From contig OX463809.1 of NCBI GenBank assembly GCA_949825045.1, positions 8,397,501-8,461,500 on the forward strand: a stretch of DNA of 64,000 nucleotides, read 5' to 3'. Position numbers and translations under genes: made by a program. Position 1 is the stretch's first letter. Every line of letters begins with the position of its first letter. This stretch comes from Argyresthia goedartella. Taxonomy: Eukaryota; Arthropoda; Insecta; Lepidoptera; Argyresthiidae. The notes below the pieces were generated by a model, which did no database searches, was not told where the DNA came from, and saw only the letters and a list, made by a program, of their open reading frames with translations. Positions 48,363 through 58,962 of this stretch are shown here, piece by piece.

Positions 48363-51300
48363 CCTTTGTCTAGTACCCAAGATACAGGGAATCCTAGTTT
48401 GGGGCTAGATCAACGTGTGTAAATAGTGTCCAAGGTATTATTATTATTATTATATGCATGCAGTGAGCGATATACGAAATTAGCTTACCTTGTGTATTTA
48501 ATATATCTTGAACGATATATATTTATTATCTGATTATCTGACGAGTTTTCTGACTATAGGATGATTTAACGACTTACAAAAAATTTAAAAAGGGAATTAT
48601 ATGTTCTGTTGTGTAAGTCCTAAGTTGAGATATCTTGTGGCAGTTTTTTTATTTAGTTTTTTACTAACATTTTTGTATGCAGCCTGGCATACATATATTC
48701 CGCCATTTTGAAAAACTACAATTACGGCCAGATGACACCGGTGACAATCGATAGATATTTTTTTTTTATAATAATTATAAAACATATGTGTCGATCCCTC
48801 ATGATGGAGGTCTTCTAAAAAGCAAAACGCATAACATCTAATTTCTTTCATAATGCCTATTTTGTACTCAGTGTACCAAGATACAGGAAATCCTAGTTTG
48901 GGACTAGATCAATGTGTGTGTGTATATAGTATCCAGTGTATTATTATTATTATTATAATATTATATGATCATATGATCTCGAGTTACAAGTCTACTAGTC
49001 TAGACTCTCTCATTTTCACTTACTTACTTGAGGAAGAACTTAGTTTTTAGTAAATTATCAGCAAACGAAATTATGTAAATATACTAAGCGGGATGCATTA
49101 GCACGTTATTGTTATTTACTTTTTTACAACTTTTTTTGTTAAGTCCGCGTTTCTATATCAATCATTTTATCGATTAGAAGGTTGGACTGGAGCAAAGAGG
49201 CGGCTGCTGGCTGACCTACGGGGCGTTACTTTTTTCGCACCGGTGAAAATTCTCGCACCAATTGTTTTTTTCTAGAAAATTCTGTGCCGACAATGCAAAT
49301 TAAAAAAACTGTACTACGAACTTATATTTAATTTGATTAGCGTTTCTAGATTGATCTCTTTGGTGATTGGAGCTATCAATTAGAATGTTGGTGAAAGTGT
49401 TCTTCGTGGTGGTTAGTTAGTGGTTATTTCCTCTGTGCTAAAAAGTTTCTTTCAGTCTCTGTTTACCGCGACTAAACAAGCTCTTTTCGAATAAATGGGT
49501 AATAATTTTACAGGCAAAAGTGCCAGGTGTCAGTTTTTCACAAAATTCTAGCAGAATCATACAACGCAATATTACATCAATATCACTTCCGGCCCACCTG
49601 CTTTTGGCGACCACCTGTTTCTGCCGACCACCGAAGCGACGCCTCGCTCCGGAAATGCTCAAAATAGCAAGAGTGAAATTCCAGCAAATCGTAGACTCAT
49701 TATTAGAGTTGTAAAATAACCGTTAAACACTAAAGTGCACGATTAAACTCGCGTAAATGTGCCTATTGTGCGGTTAAATATGTATATACGTATTTCAAGC
49801 CGAAACTATTGCAGAATGAAAAAAACGTGACATCATGTTAAAAATCAATGGCGCATTTAAGAAAAGGTGTTTTGTATGATATTTAGAACACACATAATAA
49901 GAAATATTATAATTAGGTTTATCAAAGTAATTGTAACCTGACTGCAGCGAAGTGGAAAAAAAAGAGTTATGCATTTTTACCTGTATTTATGTATGTATGT
50001 CTGTTTCTGCGCCCCCTCATAACTACTTAACGGCTCAACCGATTTTGATAAATGATTTGTCATTAGTGTCTAAAGAGGCATTTATTTACACGATCAATTC
50101 TATCTACCTATGTATCCGTCCAAAGACGTGGGTGCTAGTTTAAATAGCTAACGAGAATTGAAAGAACGCTTGCCAAGTATAGTTATAGGGTAAATGAGAT
50201 TAATATCAAACGTCTCGAAAATTATCGTCACTATTTATAAAATGTGCCGTTTCACAGGTTGTACCTTCGTTGTGGCGATTTCTAATTTCGGTTAAAATGG
50301 CTATTTTGTGAATGATGATATGTATTGTTATTCCTAAAATAATTATTTGTAAGGAGTAACAAAGTCGTCTGGTGTCAAAGACAGGCTGATCAGATAAAGC
50401 AGTTCAAAATCAAAATCAATCATATTAAATTGAGAGCCATAGATTTTCCCCAGGAATATCAAGAATGTGGTTCTAGTCTGTGTATTAGTTTAGACCGCAA
50501 AATAATTTTGGATAATATGTATAGTAACGTTACATCTATTTTAGAAAAAGCTTCTATAGAAATTTGCAAGGGAGCTGAAAACAGTGGGGCCAGAAAAATC
50601 AGAAATGATGTGGGCTGGACCGTCACGTACATGATGTTCACCGGCAGGCTCTGCTCAAATTTGTCGGGTGTTTGAAGAGATGTGTAGCAGTCGCAACATC
50701 ATTAAAGCTAAATTAAAATAGTGTAAATAAAAAACCGGTCAAGTGCGAGTCTAAATCGCGCACGAAGGGTTCCGTACCACCGTTCAATGGAAGCGATGGT
50801 GTGGAGTGAATAGTTTGGATTTTACACAGCAAAATATTGTTTACAAAGTTATTGGTGCGGTTACTTTCACACTCCATGTACGTAACCAGGTGCATCCATA
50901 AGTTTGTATGTGGTATTGAAAGAATTGTTGTATGGGAGCCCCCTTAAATATTTCTTTTATCCTGTTTTTTAGTATTTTTTGTTATAGCGGCAACATAAAT
51001 ACATAATCTGTGAAAATTTCAACTCTCTAGCAAGCTAGGTTCTTGAGATACAGCCTGGTGACAGACGGACGGACGGACGGACGGACGGACAGCGGAGTCT
51101 TAGTAATAGGGTCCCGTTTGGAACCCTTCGGGTACGGAACTCTAAAAACCAAGAACAAGTCAAGATGGACATTATTGCCATACACCGTGGACAGCTCTTT
51201 TTTGGCGCGACACAAATAATTTAAGCTTGAAGCCTTGCCTGCCTGCAATTTTTAACGGTGTCAGTAAGCCTAGATAACTTCACTGGTATTGAGCACCGAG

Positions 51301-54300
51301 CGAATCTGCGAGCAAATTTCTTCTAAATGCCAACGCATACATACGTTTATACAATTCCTATCAGCTTACAAACTTAACCTACAAATCAAAGAACCAACTC
51401 GTCCAGACAGTGGAACAAGCCTGGGTAATGTTGCCCACATTGTACAAAGAAGTGTAGGTGTAGTCGTAGAACTCACAAAGTCAGACCATTTCCGGTTCTG
51501 TAAAGACCCAAAATGCCCAGTCAAAAAAAGTAGATTCCTAAAACTATATTTCATCAAAAGACGAGACTATGGCGACAAAAACCAAAATAAATTCGTAACC
51601 TGTATTAATCAACTAAGCTTTTCTGAGGTATTTGAATTAAATGATGCTGATGAAGCTTTTAACTTATTTCAAGATATAATTGTGTTTTTATGATTTTTGT
51701 TTCCCTGTTCGAAAGAGAAAAAAATATGTACTCGTTAAATCTAAGTGCATAACTAAAGGTAGTAAACATTATTGCAGAAGAAAACACGAACTTTTATGGA
51801 CTTATGGACTTAACCCAACTACTCAAAGTACTTTATTACTGTAGATATTTACATATACTTAGCAAACGTCAATTTTGCCTCTTCTCTACATTGGACCACT
51901 GAAAAAGGAATAAGTTCAAACAATACACACAACGACTAAAACGAGTTACCAACCTAACACAAAAGTCGCAAAATGGCAATTTGCATGGCAATGACCTTAG
52001 CTAAACATCAAGTAATAAATGTAAAGCAACATGGAGTGTAATTAATAAAGGCAAAAATAATATGGAGACCACAAAACAACATCGGGATAATAAAATATAA
52101 TGGAGTACCGATAAAAGAGCCTAAGCAAGTAGCACATGCTTTTATGATCATTTCATTGACCGAGACCAACTAAAACAAGTAAACTAACTTTGTCATTACT
52201 TAGTGCTTCTATGTACCTGACTCCAAGATCTCCTCTTGACATTTTAAAAGATTATATATTATAATAGATTTAACGACTTACAAAAAAAAAGGGAATTATA
52301 TGTTCTGTTGTGTACATGAGTTGAGATATATTGTGGCAGTTTGTTTATTTAGTTTTCTTCTAACATTTTTGTATGCAGCCTGGCATACCCATATTCCACC
52401 ATTTCGGAAAACTACAATTAATGCCAGATGACACCGGTGATAATCGATAGATTAAATTTAAAAAATAAAATTAAAATTATCAAATGTGTCGATCCCTCAT
52501 GATGCAGGTCTTCTAAAAAGCAAAACGCCGACGTACCATATTGCCTTAAACGCATAATATCTACTTTCTTTCATGATAGCTTTTTTAGTTCTCAGGTTTC
52601 TCACAAATCAGGGATGATTCAGCAGTGAATATCTATTTTAGGAATTTCAACGAATTTTTCATAACTACTGTCATTATTGTCCTTGGTTATTTCTTCTGTG
52701 GTTACTTAAATATATTGTCTATCAGTTCGTGACTATTTTCTATCAATATCTTTGGTTACAAATTAATAAACGTTGAAATAAAAATGCTTATGTTAAACAA
52801 TTTACCAAATTGAGAAAAATTAACGCCTAAAAAAACACCTTAAATTTCTAAATGTTCACCAAAAATTATATCATATATGTATAGGCCACTCCATAGTGTG
52901 TCTTGCGATGGTTTCCCGTTGTTGCAGTTGACGAGAGATGAAGTAAAAGATGAGAAGTCAAATCAAAGTAAATTTCAACGTAAAAGGTACATGAGAGATT
53001 ATGGAGTCTAATTTCCCGTAAGTTGTGGTTATGTCCCGATTGTGCTCAAACTAATTGCCGTATTAAATCGATAACTTAAACTCGCTAAGAAAATAGCATA
53101 GCCGAGACGTTCGACCGATAAAGAAGGACACGCGTGAGGCCGCGGTTAGTTCGGTCAAATGTGAACCGTGCACTATTTTAAACTAAAGTACATGGGTCGC
53201 CTCGCTCCGCTCTGCTTTGCCTCGTTGTTGTGACCTAACTTTAGTATTCGGAAATAAAGTGACCTATAAGGTTCAATGAAACTATATGGGTGGTCTGAAT
53301 TTGGTGAACATTTAACATATATATTAATCAAAACTTACACTGGTAAACAAGATATTTGTTGCCAAAATAAAATACCCACAAAACACAGGTATTGTCCAGG
53401 CAAGACAGCGATTGTGATATCAGATCTTGTTTCAGGATTTTTTTGCCGCTCTACCATGTGTTTACTATCTATAATATACTTGAATGTGGATTAAAAAAAT
53501 ATCTTTTATACTCAAAAATAAATAAATACGCATTAATTAAAGAGCCCGACTTTTTAATTTTCCGCATGCCAGGACCAAAAAATGTTATTAGCAAAAATTA
53601 AATACTACTGATGTACACTGTATTTAAAACAGTTTCCATGTTTCATTATTAGCCAGAGTCTAACTAGGCTAAGGCCCTAATCCAAATAGACTCGATACGC
53701 CCTTGGAGCAGCTAAATGATACATTTTGTACCTTTTTATAACATGACGCATGAATCTGTCACATTGAGCTTAGCAAGACGTTTTGGGACAGGCCATACAG
53801 GGTGTAACAGAAAGGTGTAGTCATATTTCAGCGTGTTATTAGGGACATAATTCTGATCAACTTTCACGAAACCGATTTGATCAGAGCAACTTTATTTTTC
53901 ATTTCTCCATACAAATCAGCTGGCCGCCGTGCTGGTCGCAAATAAAAAAAAAATACCCTCAATACATAGACCCGATCTGCTGATTACAAGTTACTATGGG
54001 AGACCCAATATTTTTTTTCGTTTTTGACCATATTTTTCTTGGGGAAAGTTGTTCATAATTATGGGTGCTATCATTCTCCAGAGTATGGTCAGCTAATTAA
54101 ATGTCGCTCTGTATAACCATTCCGGATCGCTACCCAGTACCACACATCCAAGATTATGCACTACAACCATCAGGCAGTTCTATGGAGCGAACTATGTGTT
54201 CTCGACCTCGACTGACAATAGTCAATGTCAAAGTTCTTTATTAATGTAGATATTTACACATACTTAGCACACGACATTTTTTGCCTCTTCTCTACATTGG

Positions 54301-55092
54301 ACCACTGTGGGAGAGAAGGGTGTAGAAACTCCCACAAATGGATTTTTAGATCTCTTTTAAAACACAAACCACTTCATCCTCACCGGTCAATCCAGAACAC
54401 GACACAATGATGGTTTCGTTTTTCATTTTGAAGGTACAAAATAACCATAATAACAGCAGTTACCACACCGTTCCGACTTTTCGAGTTTCCGTTTTGGCTT
54501 TTTAACGCAGCTCATTTGACTTTTTTGTGTTTCGTGTTTTAAAATAAAACTTTCGCACAATTTTATTGATTTGGAAGTCATAGTTTTATTATCTATTCCG
54601 TTTTTTTTTTAAACGAGGATATATCTTCATTTATAGAAATGGAATCATTTCAAAAATAAAATAATAATAATACACTCGAAAGCCAATCAATAGCCCGGGG
54701 ATAACCATTGTTTTTGGGACACCCTCTATTTTTAGGCAAGCAGTATATGCCAGGATCGCTGTAGCAAATGGAGTTGTTTAGTCTCTGCCCACCCCTCAAA
54801 AAGACGTGAGCTTACGATCAATAGATTTTGCTTTATGGGGTTTCCCCTTCCTTTCCTTTTTTGGGAATATGAATAATCTAAAGTAATTTAATTTTGAAAT
54901 CATTTCAGTTTCCACATTTGAACATTTTGACACAGCAACTACACACAGTTTTAAAAGTCCCTTATTTATCACAGGAACTGCCCACAGAGACCACAGTTCA
55001 ATGATGGGTGAAGGATTTGAGCAGAGAGCCGGTGGCTTTCTACTGAAGAAGGAACTCCAATACTACGCCAAAGCCCTAGATAACACTGGAAA
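42439..55092 (+). CDS. Pgk: Phosphoglycerate kinase, copy 2 (exons 1-4; rest beyond the window)
   Basis: Exons 42439-42500, 42591-42794, 42892-43118 and 54975-55092 have exactly the lengths and phases of copy 1 exons 1-4 (62, 204, 227, 118) and encode residues 1-203 plus two bases. No stop or frameshift; all splice sites are usable, and intron 1 is again GC-AG. R21, D23, N25, R38, H62, R65, R121, H168 and R169 are kept. I count 18 replacements against copy 1, among them D67K, K137E, K139V and A170D in the HRAHSS block. Intron 3 is 11,856 bases and repeat-filled. I searched by eye for exons 5-10 in 55093-64000 and found none; they should lie further right, or the copy is incomplete. Short introns align with copy 1, so this is a segmental duplicate. 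Confidence 0.93.
42591..42794 (+). CDS. Pgk: Pgk copy 2, exon 2
   Basis: Changes from copy 1 are V40L, D67K (GRPKG, a form also seen in other PGKs), L72P, K73S and K88N. All substrate-contact residues are conserved. Confidence 0.93.
42892..43118 (+). CDS. Pgk: Pgk copy 2, exon 3
   Basis: Changes are T92I, T100A, I102V, V111L, A136G, K137E, K139V and A143T, mostly outside conserved blocks. [13 protein letters not shown] is unchanged. Confidence 0.93.
43261..44678. repeat. 1418-bp tandem duplication, unit 1
   Basis: Everything here is repeated at 44679-46096. Translated frames and all lines I compared are identical. It holds a GGACCCTATTACTAAGCCTC fragment of the ~400-bp repeat, a SINE-like block (GTCCCGTACGGGGAGGCAGA) and the end of a LINE whose coding part is cut at the junction. 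Confidence 0.93.
44679..46096. repeat. 1418-bp tandem duplication, unit 2
   Basis: Offset exactly 1418 from unit 1. The junctions share CATTG/CTTG-like microhomology. At its right end the LINE continues into unique sequence, so unit 2's right edge is the ancestral one. Confidence 0.93.
45648..46200 (-). pseudogene. LINE ORF2 C-terminus with (TTGAATTT)n tail
   Basis: The minus frame 46155-45838 reads [58 protein letters not shown] and [14 protein letters not shown]. This is the C-terminal end of a Jockey/CR1-type ORF2, in the order seen at 27.8-28.1 kb. The 3' tail is AATTCAAAATTCAAAATTC on the plus strand. The left duplicate (44230-44678) carries only the 3' part. Confidence 0.75.
46245..46695 (+). 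mobile_element. Helitron 3' end with helicase C-terminal remnant
   Basis: 46250-46420 reads [20 protein letters not shown] then SQGQAYP, and after a slip HGQ-like and SRVGKP-like words. This is the PIF1/Helitron helicase end ([11 protein letters not shown]). The 3' end GGCGGCACGAAGTTCGCCGG makes a small hairpin, followed by GTCAGCTAG (CTAG at 46692-46695), the classical Helitron terminus, then T. The helicase is 5'-truncated and broken. Confidence 0.8.
46442..46505. repeat. Perfect 26-bp stem, 12-base loop
   Basis: AAAAATGTCGTATATCACAA at the left arm is fully inverted at 46480-46505; the loop is CAACTGAAGTCA. It lies inside the Helitron 3' region. Confidence 0.9.
46700..48177. other. Intron 3 of Pgk copy 2, unassigned repeats
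   Basis: 46870-47105 contains two related ~150-base blocks each ending GACTGACAACCAGTCAAAAA. 47210-47330 is GC-rich (GGCGGCGGCG) with overlapping frames of 71-76 codons and no domain I recognise. The remainder is AT-rich. Confidence 0.4.
48178..48445 (+). mobile_element. tRNA-derived SINE (type A)
   Basis: Same head (GACCCGAATGGACGAGTCGG), B-box-like GGGTTCGAGTCCC, body and (ATT)n tail as 11759. A further 3' fragment of this SINE is at about 48870-48960. Confidence 0.7.
48565..48855. repeat. ~300-bp dispersed repeat, copy 1
   Basis: Contains GGGAATTATATGTTCTGTTG, TTTTTGTATGCAGCCTGGCA and GATCCCTCATGATGGAGGTC. The same order is at 52265-52582, same orientation. It has an 84-codon minus frame that copy 2 does not keep. 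Class unknown. Confidence 0.6.
48960..50400. other. Intron 3 of Pgk copy 2, no gene recognised
   Basis: Several small frames on both strands, none with a domain. 49945-50145 (CTGCAGCGAAGTGG, CAACCGATTTTGATAAATGA) looks like a common lepidopteran repeat. Confidence 0.35.
50405..50690 (+). pseudogene. Probable LINE ORF2 fragment between endonuclease and RT
   Basis: The frame 50430-50675 has [20 protein letters not shown] and [10 protein letters not shown], resembling the linker that follows the endonuclease in Jockey-type ORF2. Weak similarity only. Confidence 0.35.
50731..51146 (-). repeat. ~400-bp GGTTCCGTAC repeat, full copy
   Basis: AAAACCGGTCAAGTGCGAGT to GGTACGGAACTCTAAAAA, inverted relative to 4589. 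The (GGAC)n run at 51065-51090 is the reverse of (GTCC)n. By eye it is very close to the copy at 61562. Confidence 0.75.
51289..52195 (+). pseudogene. LINE ORF2 endonuclease-to-RT region, with a LINE tail inserted
   Basis: The frame 51289-51693 has [20 protein letters not shown] then [11 protein letters not shown] and a SDHFRF motif. This is the C-terminal half of the apurinic-type endonuclease (PTR--SGT-LDN-A, SDH). It then reads [20 protein letters not shown]. After an inserted LINE 3' tail (51826-51903) the homology goes on with [15 protein letters not shown] and [14 protein letters not shown]. The Jockey/CR1 group is likely. Broken, no RT core. Confidence 0.65.
52265..52582. repeat. ~300-bp dispersed repeat, copy 2
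   Basis: Diverged copy of 48565-48855 with a short extra segment near 52525. Both lie in intron 3 of Pgk copy 2. Confidence 0.6.
52590..53795. other. Intron 3 of Pgk copy 2, no gene recognised
   Basis: Two overlapping plus frames of about 70 codons (53276-53601) have no known motif. CGCCTCGCTCCGCTCTGC at 53197 resembles the GC-rich repeat words seen elsewhere. Confidence 0.3.
53800..54115. repeat. Diverged relative of the palindromic MITE family
   Basis: The right half has CTGATTACAAGTTACTATGG, TTGGGGAAAGTTGTTCATAA and GAGTATGGTCAGCTAATTAA as at 55.6 kb. The left half differs (TCAACTTTCACGAAACCG). Confidence 0.5.
54225..54365 (-). repeat. LINE 3' tail (23755 family)
   Basis: GTCAAAGTTCTTTATTAATG, TTTTTGCCTCTTCTCTACAT, then GGACCACTGTGGGAGAGAAG. 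Very short 5'-truncated insertion. Confidence 0.55.
54975..55092 (+). CDS. Pgk: Pgk copy 2, exon 4
   Basis: Reads [20 protein letters not shown]; changes are A170D, S184G, F195Y, P202T and E203G. The ~170 bases before it align loosely with those before copy 1 exon 4, confirming homology of the intron end. Donor GTAAGT. Confidence 0.93.
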
Positions 55093-55470
55093 GTAAGTTA
55101 ATGTACTCCTTATTTAAGTACACCTTGGCAAGAGATACTAGGAATTCAATAAAGTGGACGTAAATTTATGGTTCTATCCTGGCGGCTCCCAGAATGTCTT
55201 TCGTTTGTCAAACATATTTTCGTGATTATTCAATAAATTTAAATATGAGACGTCGTAAACCGCTTATTTGTGACTGCAATAAAAAATAAAAAGTGGGTTA
55301 AGAGCATCAAGATGAACAGCCATCATCTAGGAATTTGTTATGAAACTGAATTTCACGTTTGATTGCTTCATGTGAAATAATGGTATGTACTACCCGGCCG
55401 CGCTAAGAAGGCACCTGCCTGCTTCGAATGACGTGTAGGCAAAGTACAGTGTGTACAGTACAGCATTATA

Positions 55471-55733
55471 CAAGGTGACATTTAATTAGCGGACCATGTT
55501 TTGGGGATTGATAGCACCGATCATTATGAACAACTTTCCCAAGAAACATATGGTCGCAAATGAAAAATATTTTTCGTCCCTCAGTACATTGACCCGATCA
55601 GCTGATTACAAGTTACTATGGGAGACCCAAAAATGTATTTCGTTTACGACCATATGTTTCTTGGGGAAAGTTGATCATAATAATGGGTACTATCATTCCC
55701 CAAAATATGGTCAGCTTATTAAATGTCACCTTG
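55471..55733. mobile_element. 263-bp palindromic MITE, TA target
   Basis: Ends CAAGGTGACATTTAATTAGC and (inverted) the same from TGTCACCTTG, with TA on both sides. The arms hold CATATGGTCG and CCAAGAAACATATG inverted. Nearly the whole element is one stem. Intron 4 of Pgk copy 2. An 82-codon frame across it is fortuitous. Confidence 0.8.
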
Positions 55734-55739
55734 TATATT

Positions 55740-56640
55740 ACTAAATCGAAATTCGATGTACATGATCGATACTAGGTTTTGGTTGTGCGTTTTCTGTCAC
55801 GCACTGTCAGTCAGTTTAGCGTGTTACACCAATGGGTGCATTCAGCAGAACACATCGACGATGGAATGTTCTAACGGTGATGGAAATCTTTAATTTCGAT
55901 AGCTGCAGCGATGGGCTAGACCCCTGTGAGCCTAAAATTGAATATTTTATTAAATGGCTAAATGTGAACAGAAAAAAATTGTTTCCATTTAGAGATTTTA
56001 AAGCTGTAAATGGAAACATTTTTTTAGTAGGTAGAAAAAAAATTAAACGCTTGGTTCTCATACATTTATCCGTGCTTTCGTAGTCTACTCTATATATGTC
56101 TAATATCTATTATCGAATTTCGATTTAGCAATATGTAAAACCGTACTGTATACACTGTACTTTTCACAAACGTCACTCGAACCAGGTGCCAACTTTGCTC
56201 ACCCGAATAGTATTCAATTATTATTTTTTAATTAAGTACTGAGTAGTAGATACTGACGAATACTACAAGTGTGGTCACTTTTTACCTTGGAATAGTAAGC
56301 ATTCTGTTATTTCGACGGATGTTTCATAGGTTTACTTCTGGTGAAATAGCTACCATTGTCGGTTGCATATTAAAAAGCTAAGGTACCTCTGTGTTAGTTG
56401 GTCACTACTCGACTTGATAACTATGAGTCCAGAAGTACGGTCGATGGCACAGGCTTTCATCAGGGAACAGTCGATCTTGGGTATAACCAAGATGGCTTCC
56501 CCTGACCTAGAGAATTGAGTAAAATAAATATTGAGCTGACTGACTAGTGGAGAGGCACTTGCGAGAAGAATAAGCAGATACCGACGTGACGTCGTTTGTA
56601 AGCTTGTACAGCTACAGCTAGTTTTTCCTTGTGGTTGGAT
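55740..56640. other. Intron 4 of Pgk copy 2, unassigned
   Basis: 55855-55930 has CGGTGATGG and GCGATGGGCTAGACCCCTGT, words of the SINE-like block seen at 13.9 and 43.9 kb. The frames here are mirror pairs on opposite strands without a domain. Confidence 0.35.
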
Positions 56641-56641
56641 A

Positions 56642-57035
56642 TGTCACCGTAAGATAGTCAAAACCGTTAGTTGATAAACTAACGTATTTTTTCTCTTAAG
56701 TTGGTCCTCTATCGACAGATAGTAAACTGTACTACTAGTAGTACTGCAGCGTACTGCTTACTATATGACGCGTTAGTAGATCAACTAACGGTTAAAACCG
56801 TTAAACAGTAAACTGGGTTAAACTTGAATTGCAAACGAAATACCAGGGCAAACACTGAGGTAGCTTAGGTGAAGACTAGAGGGGGCGAGCGCAGCGAAGC
56901 CCCCGAATAGTATTCGTGTTAGGTTGACATGTAGGAACAAAAGAAACGTAAATTCTAAACCCTGTCGGACTGGTTTGCTATCTGTCGATAGTTGATTAAC
57001 TACCGCGTTAGTTTATCAACTATCTTCCGGTGACA
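56642..57035. mobile_element. 394-bp MITE with TGTCACCG TIRs (same family as 3943)
   Basis: The left TGTCACCGTAAGATAGT and right ACTATCTTCCGGTGACA are inverted, followed inward by TTGATAAACTAACG on both sides. The core is GGGGGCGAGCGCAGCGAAGC. TA precedes it, but the right flank is GA, so the target duplication is imperfect. Confidence 0.7.
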
Positions 57036-57086
57036 GATACAATACAAAACAAAAATTATTTATTTTCTCCCAAAAACACAGTACAT

Positions 57087-57162
57087 TGTAGATCTATTAT
57101 TTTTTAATAATTAATTTAAGTAGCTGTAGATCTATTATTTTTTAATAATTAATTTAAGTAGC
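57087..57162. repeat. 38-bp tandem duplication
   Basis: TGTAGATCTATTATTTTTTA and the following bases occur twice back to back with a 38-base period. Confidence 0.9.
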
Positions 57163-57829
57163 TGTGTGAGACGGGAGTCCAAAATAGGGTAAACCCGTGC
57201 CACGGAAGTGGCAGTCTCCACCTCTCGGGGTACAGAGATGTTAGAAAAAATAATAGGTACAAATGTTGCTACGATTTTTAAGTGAAATTTGAAATATAAC
57301 AGAACATTGTGAAGTTTTACTATGGCTATTTTTATTTTAGTTTTGATAGTTATGGCTATGAGTGCGCGTGACTTTGAATGCATGTGGGAGTTTGTGTTGT
57401 GCATGTCAGGGTGTGTGTGTGTGTTTCTGTGTGTATGTGTGTACAACTGAAATCGTATTGAAATATTACATCACGGTGTGGTGAAAAATAAAATGAAAAC
57501 ACATTCATGACATAAGCTTCTCAGTTTCCTCATAATAGGGATGTTGATGTGGTTTAAATTTGGTTGTATGCTATTTTGCTGAAAATTTATCGTCCTTTCA
57601 ACATATCTATGACATAATTGCACAATAAGGTCAGGAAATTCAAATTTGCGAAACGAATCACAATCGGTCGAAACGGGATATGACGTCAAATGATACGGCC
57701 GCGGCCGGGGCGCGGCCTCAGATGTATTAAACTCCTTGCAGGTACTACTACTTATTCTGTGTACTTTACCTAACTCCTTTCTTGAGGCGAAGTGTCACTT
57801 TTTCTTTCCCCGTGTTCTATCAAGGGGGA

Positions 57830-58010
57830 CAGGAATGCACGGCCCAGTAATGCCCGGCCCCGGAATGCCCGACCCCGGAATGCCCGACCCCGGAATCGTG
57901 GGGTTTAGGACGCCAATTCCGGGGCCGGACATTCCAAGCCGCACATTACTGGGCCGTGCATTCCGAGGCCGTGCACTGCCTGTTCGAATTGTGGGACGTC
58001 TCTCATTGGC
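57830..58010. repeat. GC-rich degenerate minisatellite, block 1
   Basis: Repeats of GGAATGCCCGACCCC-like units in one orientation, then inverted TTCCGGGGCCGGACATTCC. As a consequence both strands have open frames of Pro-Gly-Met type (97 and 94 codons, e.g. MPGPGMPDPGMPDPG). I see no signal peptide or splice context to make them genes. Confidence 0.7.
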
Positions 58011-58239
58011 TGGAAATACTGGCTTCTGATTGGTCGAACATTTTCGATTTAACTTAGACGAATCTAAGGCCATGGTCATAGTAGTGAGGTTTTTTTGTAA
58101 GCAAGTTTAACATTCACTTGACACATAGTATAACCTAAAAAATATTCATATTTGGTTAGTTCAAAATAAAAACAAACTCAATTCTGCTATTTGTTAAAAA
58201 AGCACTGTGAAGACTGAGTTCAAGTGCATTATATTTATT

Positions 58240-58375
58240 GAGTCAAATTTGGCTAGAGTGGGTTATTATGGCTAAATTTAAATTGGGTTATAGGTTAGGT
58301 TGGAACTTAGAAGAAGCAAAACCGAAACGTAGCGGAGCGGAGCGGAGTGAAGCGTATGCAAATAAAAAAAAACAT
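58240..58375. repeat. ~135-bp direct repeat, copy 1 (copy 2 at 59195-59330)
   Basis: Both contain TTGGCTAGAG, GGTTGGAACTTAGAAGAAGC and the GCGGAGCGAAGCG-type palindromic words followed by TATGCAAATAAAAA. They flank the second GC block and the MITE, 955 bases apart. Confidence 0.65.
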
Positions 58376-58439
58376 TTAATGATATTAATAGATTTTGTGA
58401 GATAGAGACACTATGAACACACCCTAATCTCTGATGTAG

Positions 58440-58630
58440 CAGTTGTCTATGGTACTCGGGACGCCAATTCCGGGGCCGGGCATTCCGGGGTCGAGCACTA
58501 TTTTGTACGCCCACGGAATGCTCGGCCCAGGAATGCCTGACCCCGGAATCGTGGGCGTTCGGGACGCCAATTCCGGGGCCGGACATTCCTGGGCCGGACA
58601 ATACTGGGCCGGGCATTACAGGGACTCTTC
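58440..58630. repeat. GC-rich degenerate minisatellite, block 2
   Basis: Shares GGGACGCCAATTCCGGGGCC (twice) and CCCCGGAATCGTGGG with block 1, about 600 bp apart. A 172-codon minus frame (58796-58278) runs through it and the neighbouring MITE, which shows it is not a real protein. Confidence 0.7.
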
Positions 58631-58705
58631 TATCACTAGGTAGTATTATACATAATTTTCTGTATCCTCCTTGACTTAAAATAAATTCAATAATACTTAT
58701 GTATA

Positions 58706-58962
58706 CAGGGTGACATTTAATTATCTGACCATATTTTGGGCAATGATAGTACGCATATTTATGAACAACTTTCCCCAAGAAACATGGTTGAAACAAAAAA
58801 AAATGGGTATAGTAACTTGTAATCAGCTGATCGGGTCAATGTGTAATGTGAGGGACGAAAAATGTTTTTAAATTGCGGTCATATGTTTCTTTGGGAAAGT
58901 TGTTAATAATGAGCGGCGCTATCATCCTTCAAAATATGGTCAGCTAATTAAATGTTACCTTG
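58706..58962. mobile_element. 257-bp palindromic MITE, TA target
   Basis: Same family as 55471, with CAGGGTGACATTTAATTATC at the left end and ATGTTACCTTG at the right, flanked by TATA. The central GTAATCAGCTGATCGGGTCA is in reverse orientation to that at 55471. Confidence 0.75.

Noticed and set aside
57736..58029. Collagen-like Pro-Gly-Met protein
   Set aside because: Arises from a GC-rich inverted minisatellite that is open on both strands. No conserved start, splice sites or expression evidence.
58278..58796. 172-codon minus frame
   Set aside because: It passes through a MITE end and the second GC block, so it is a mosaic of repeats.
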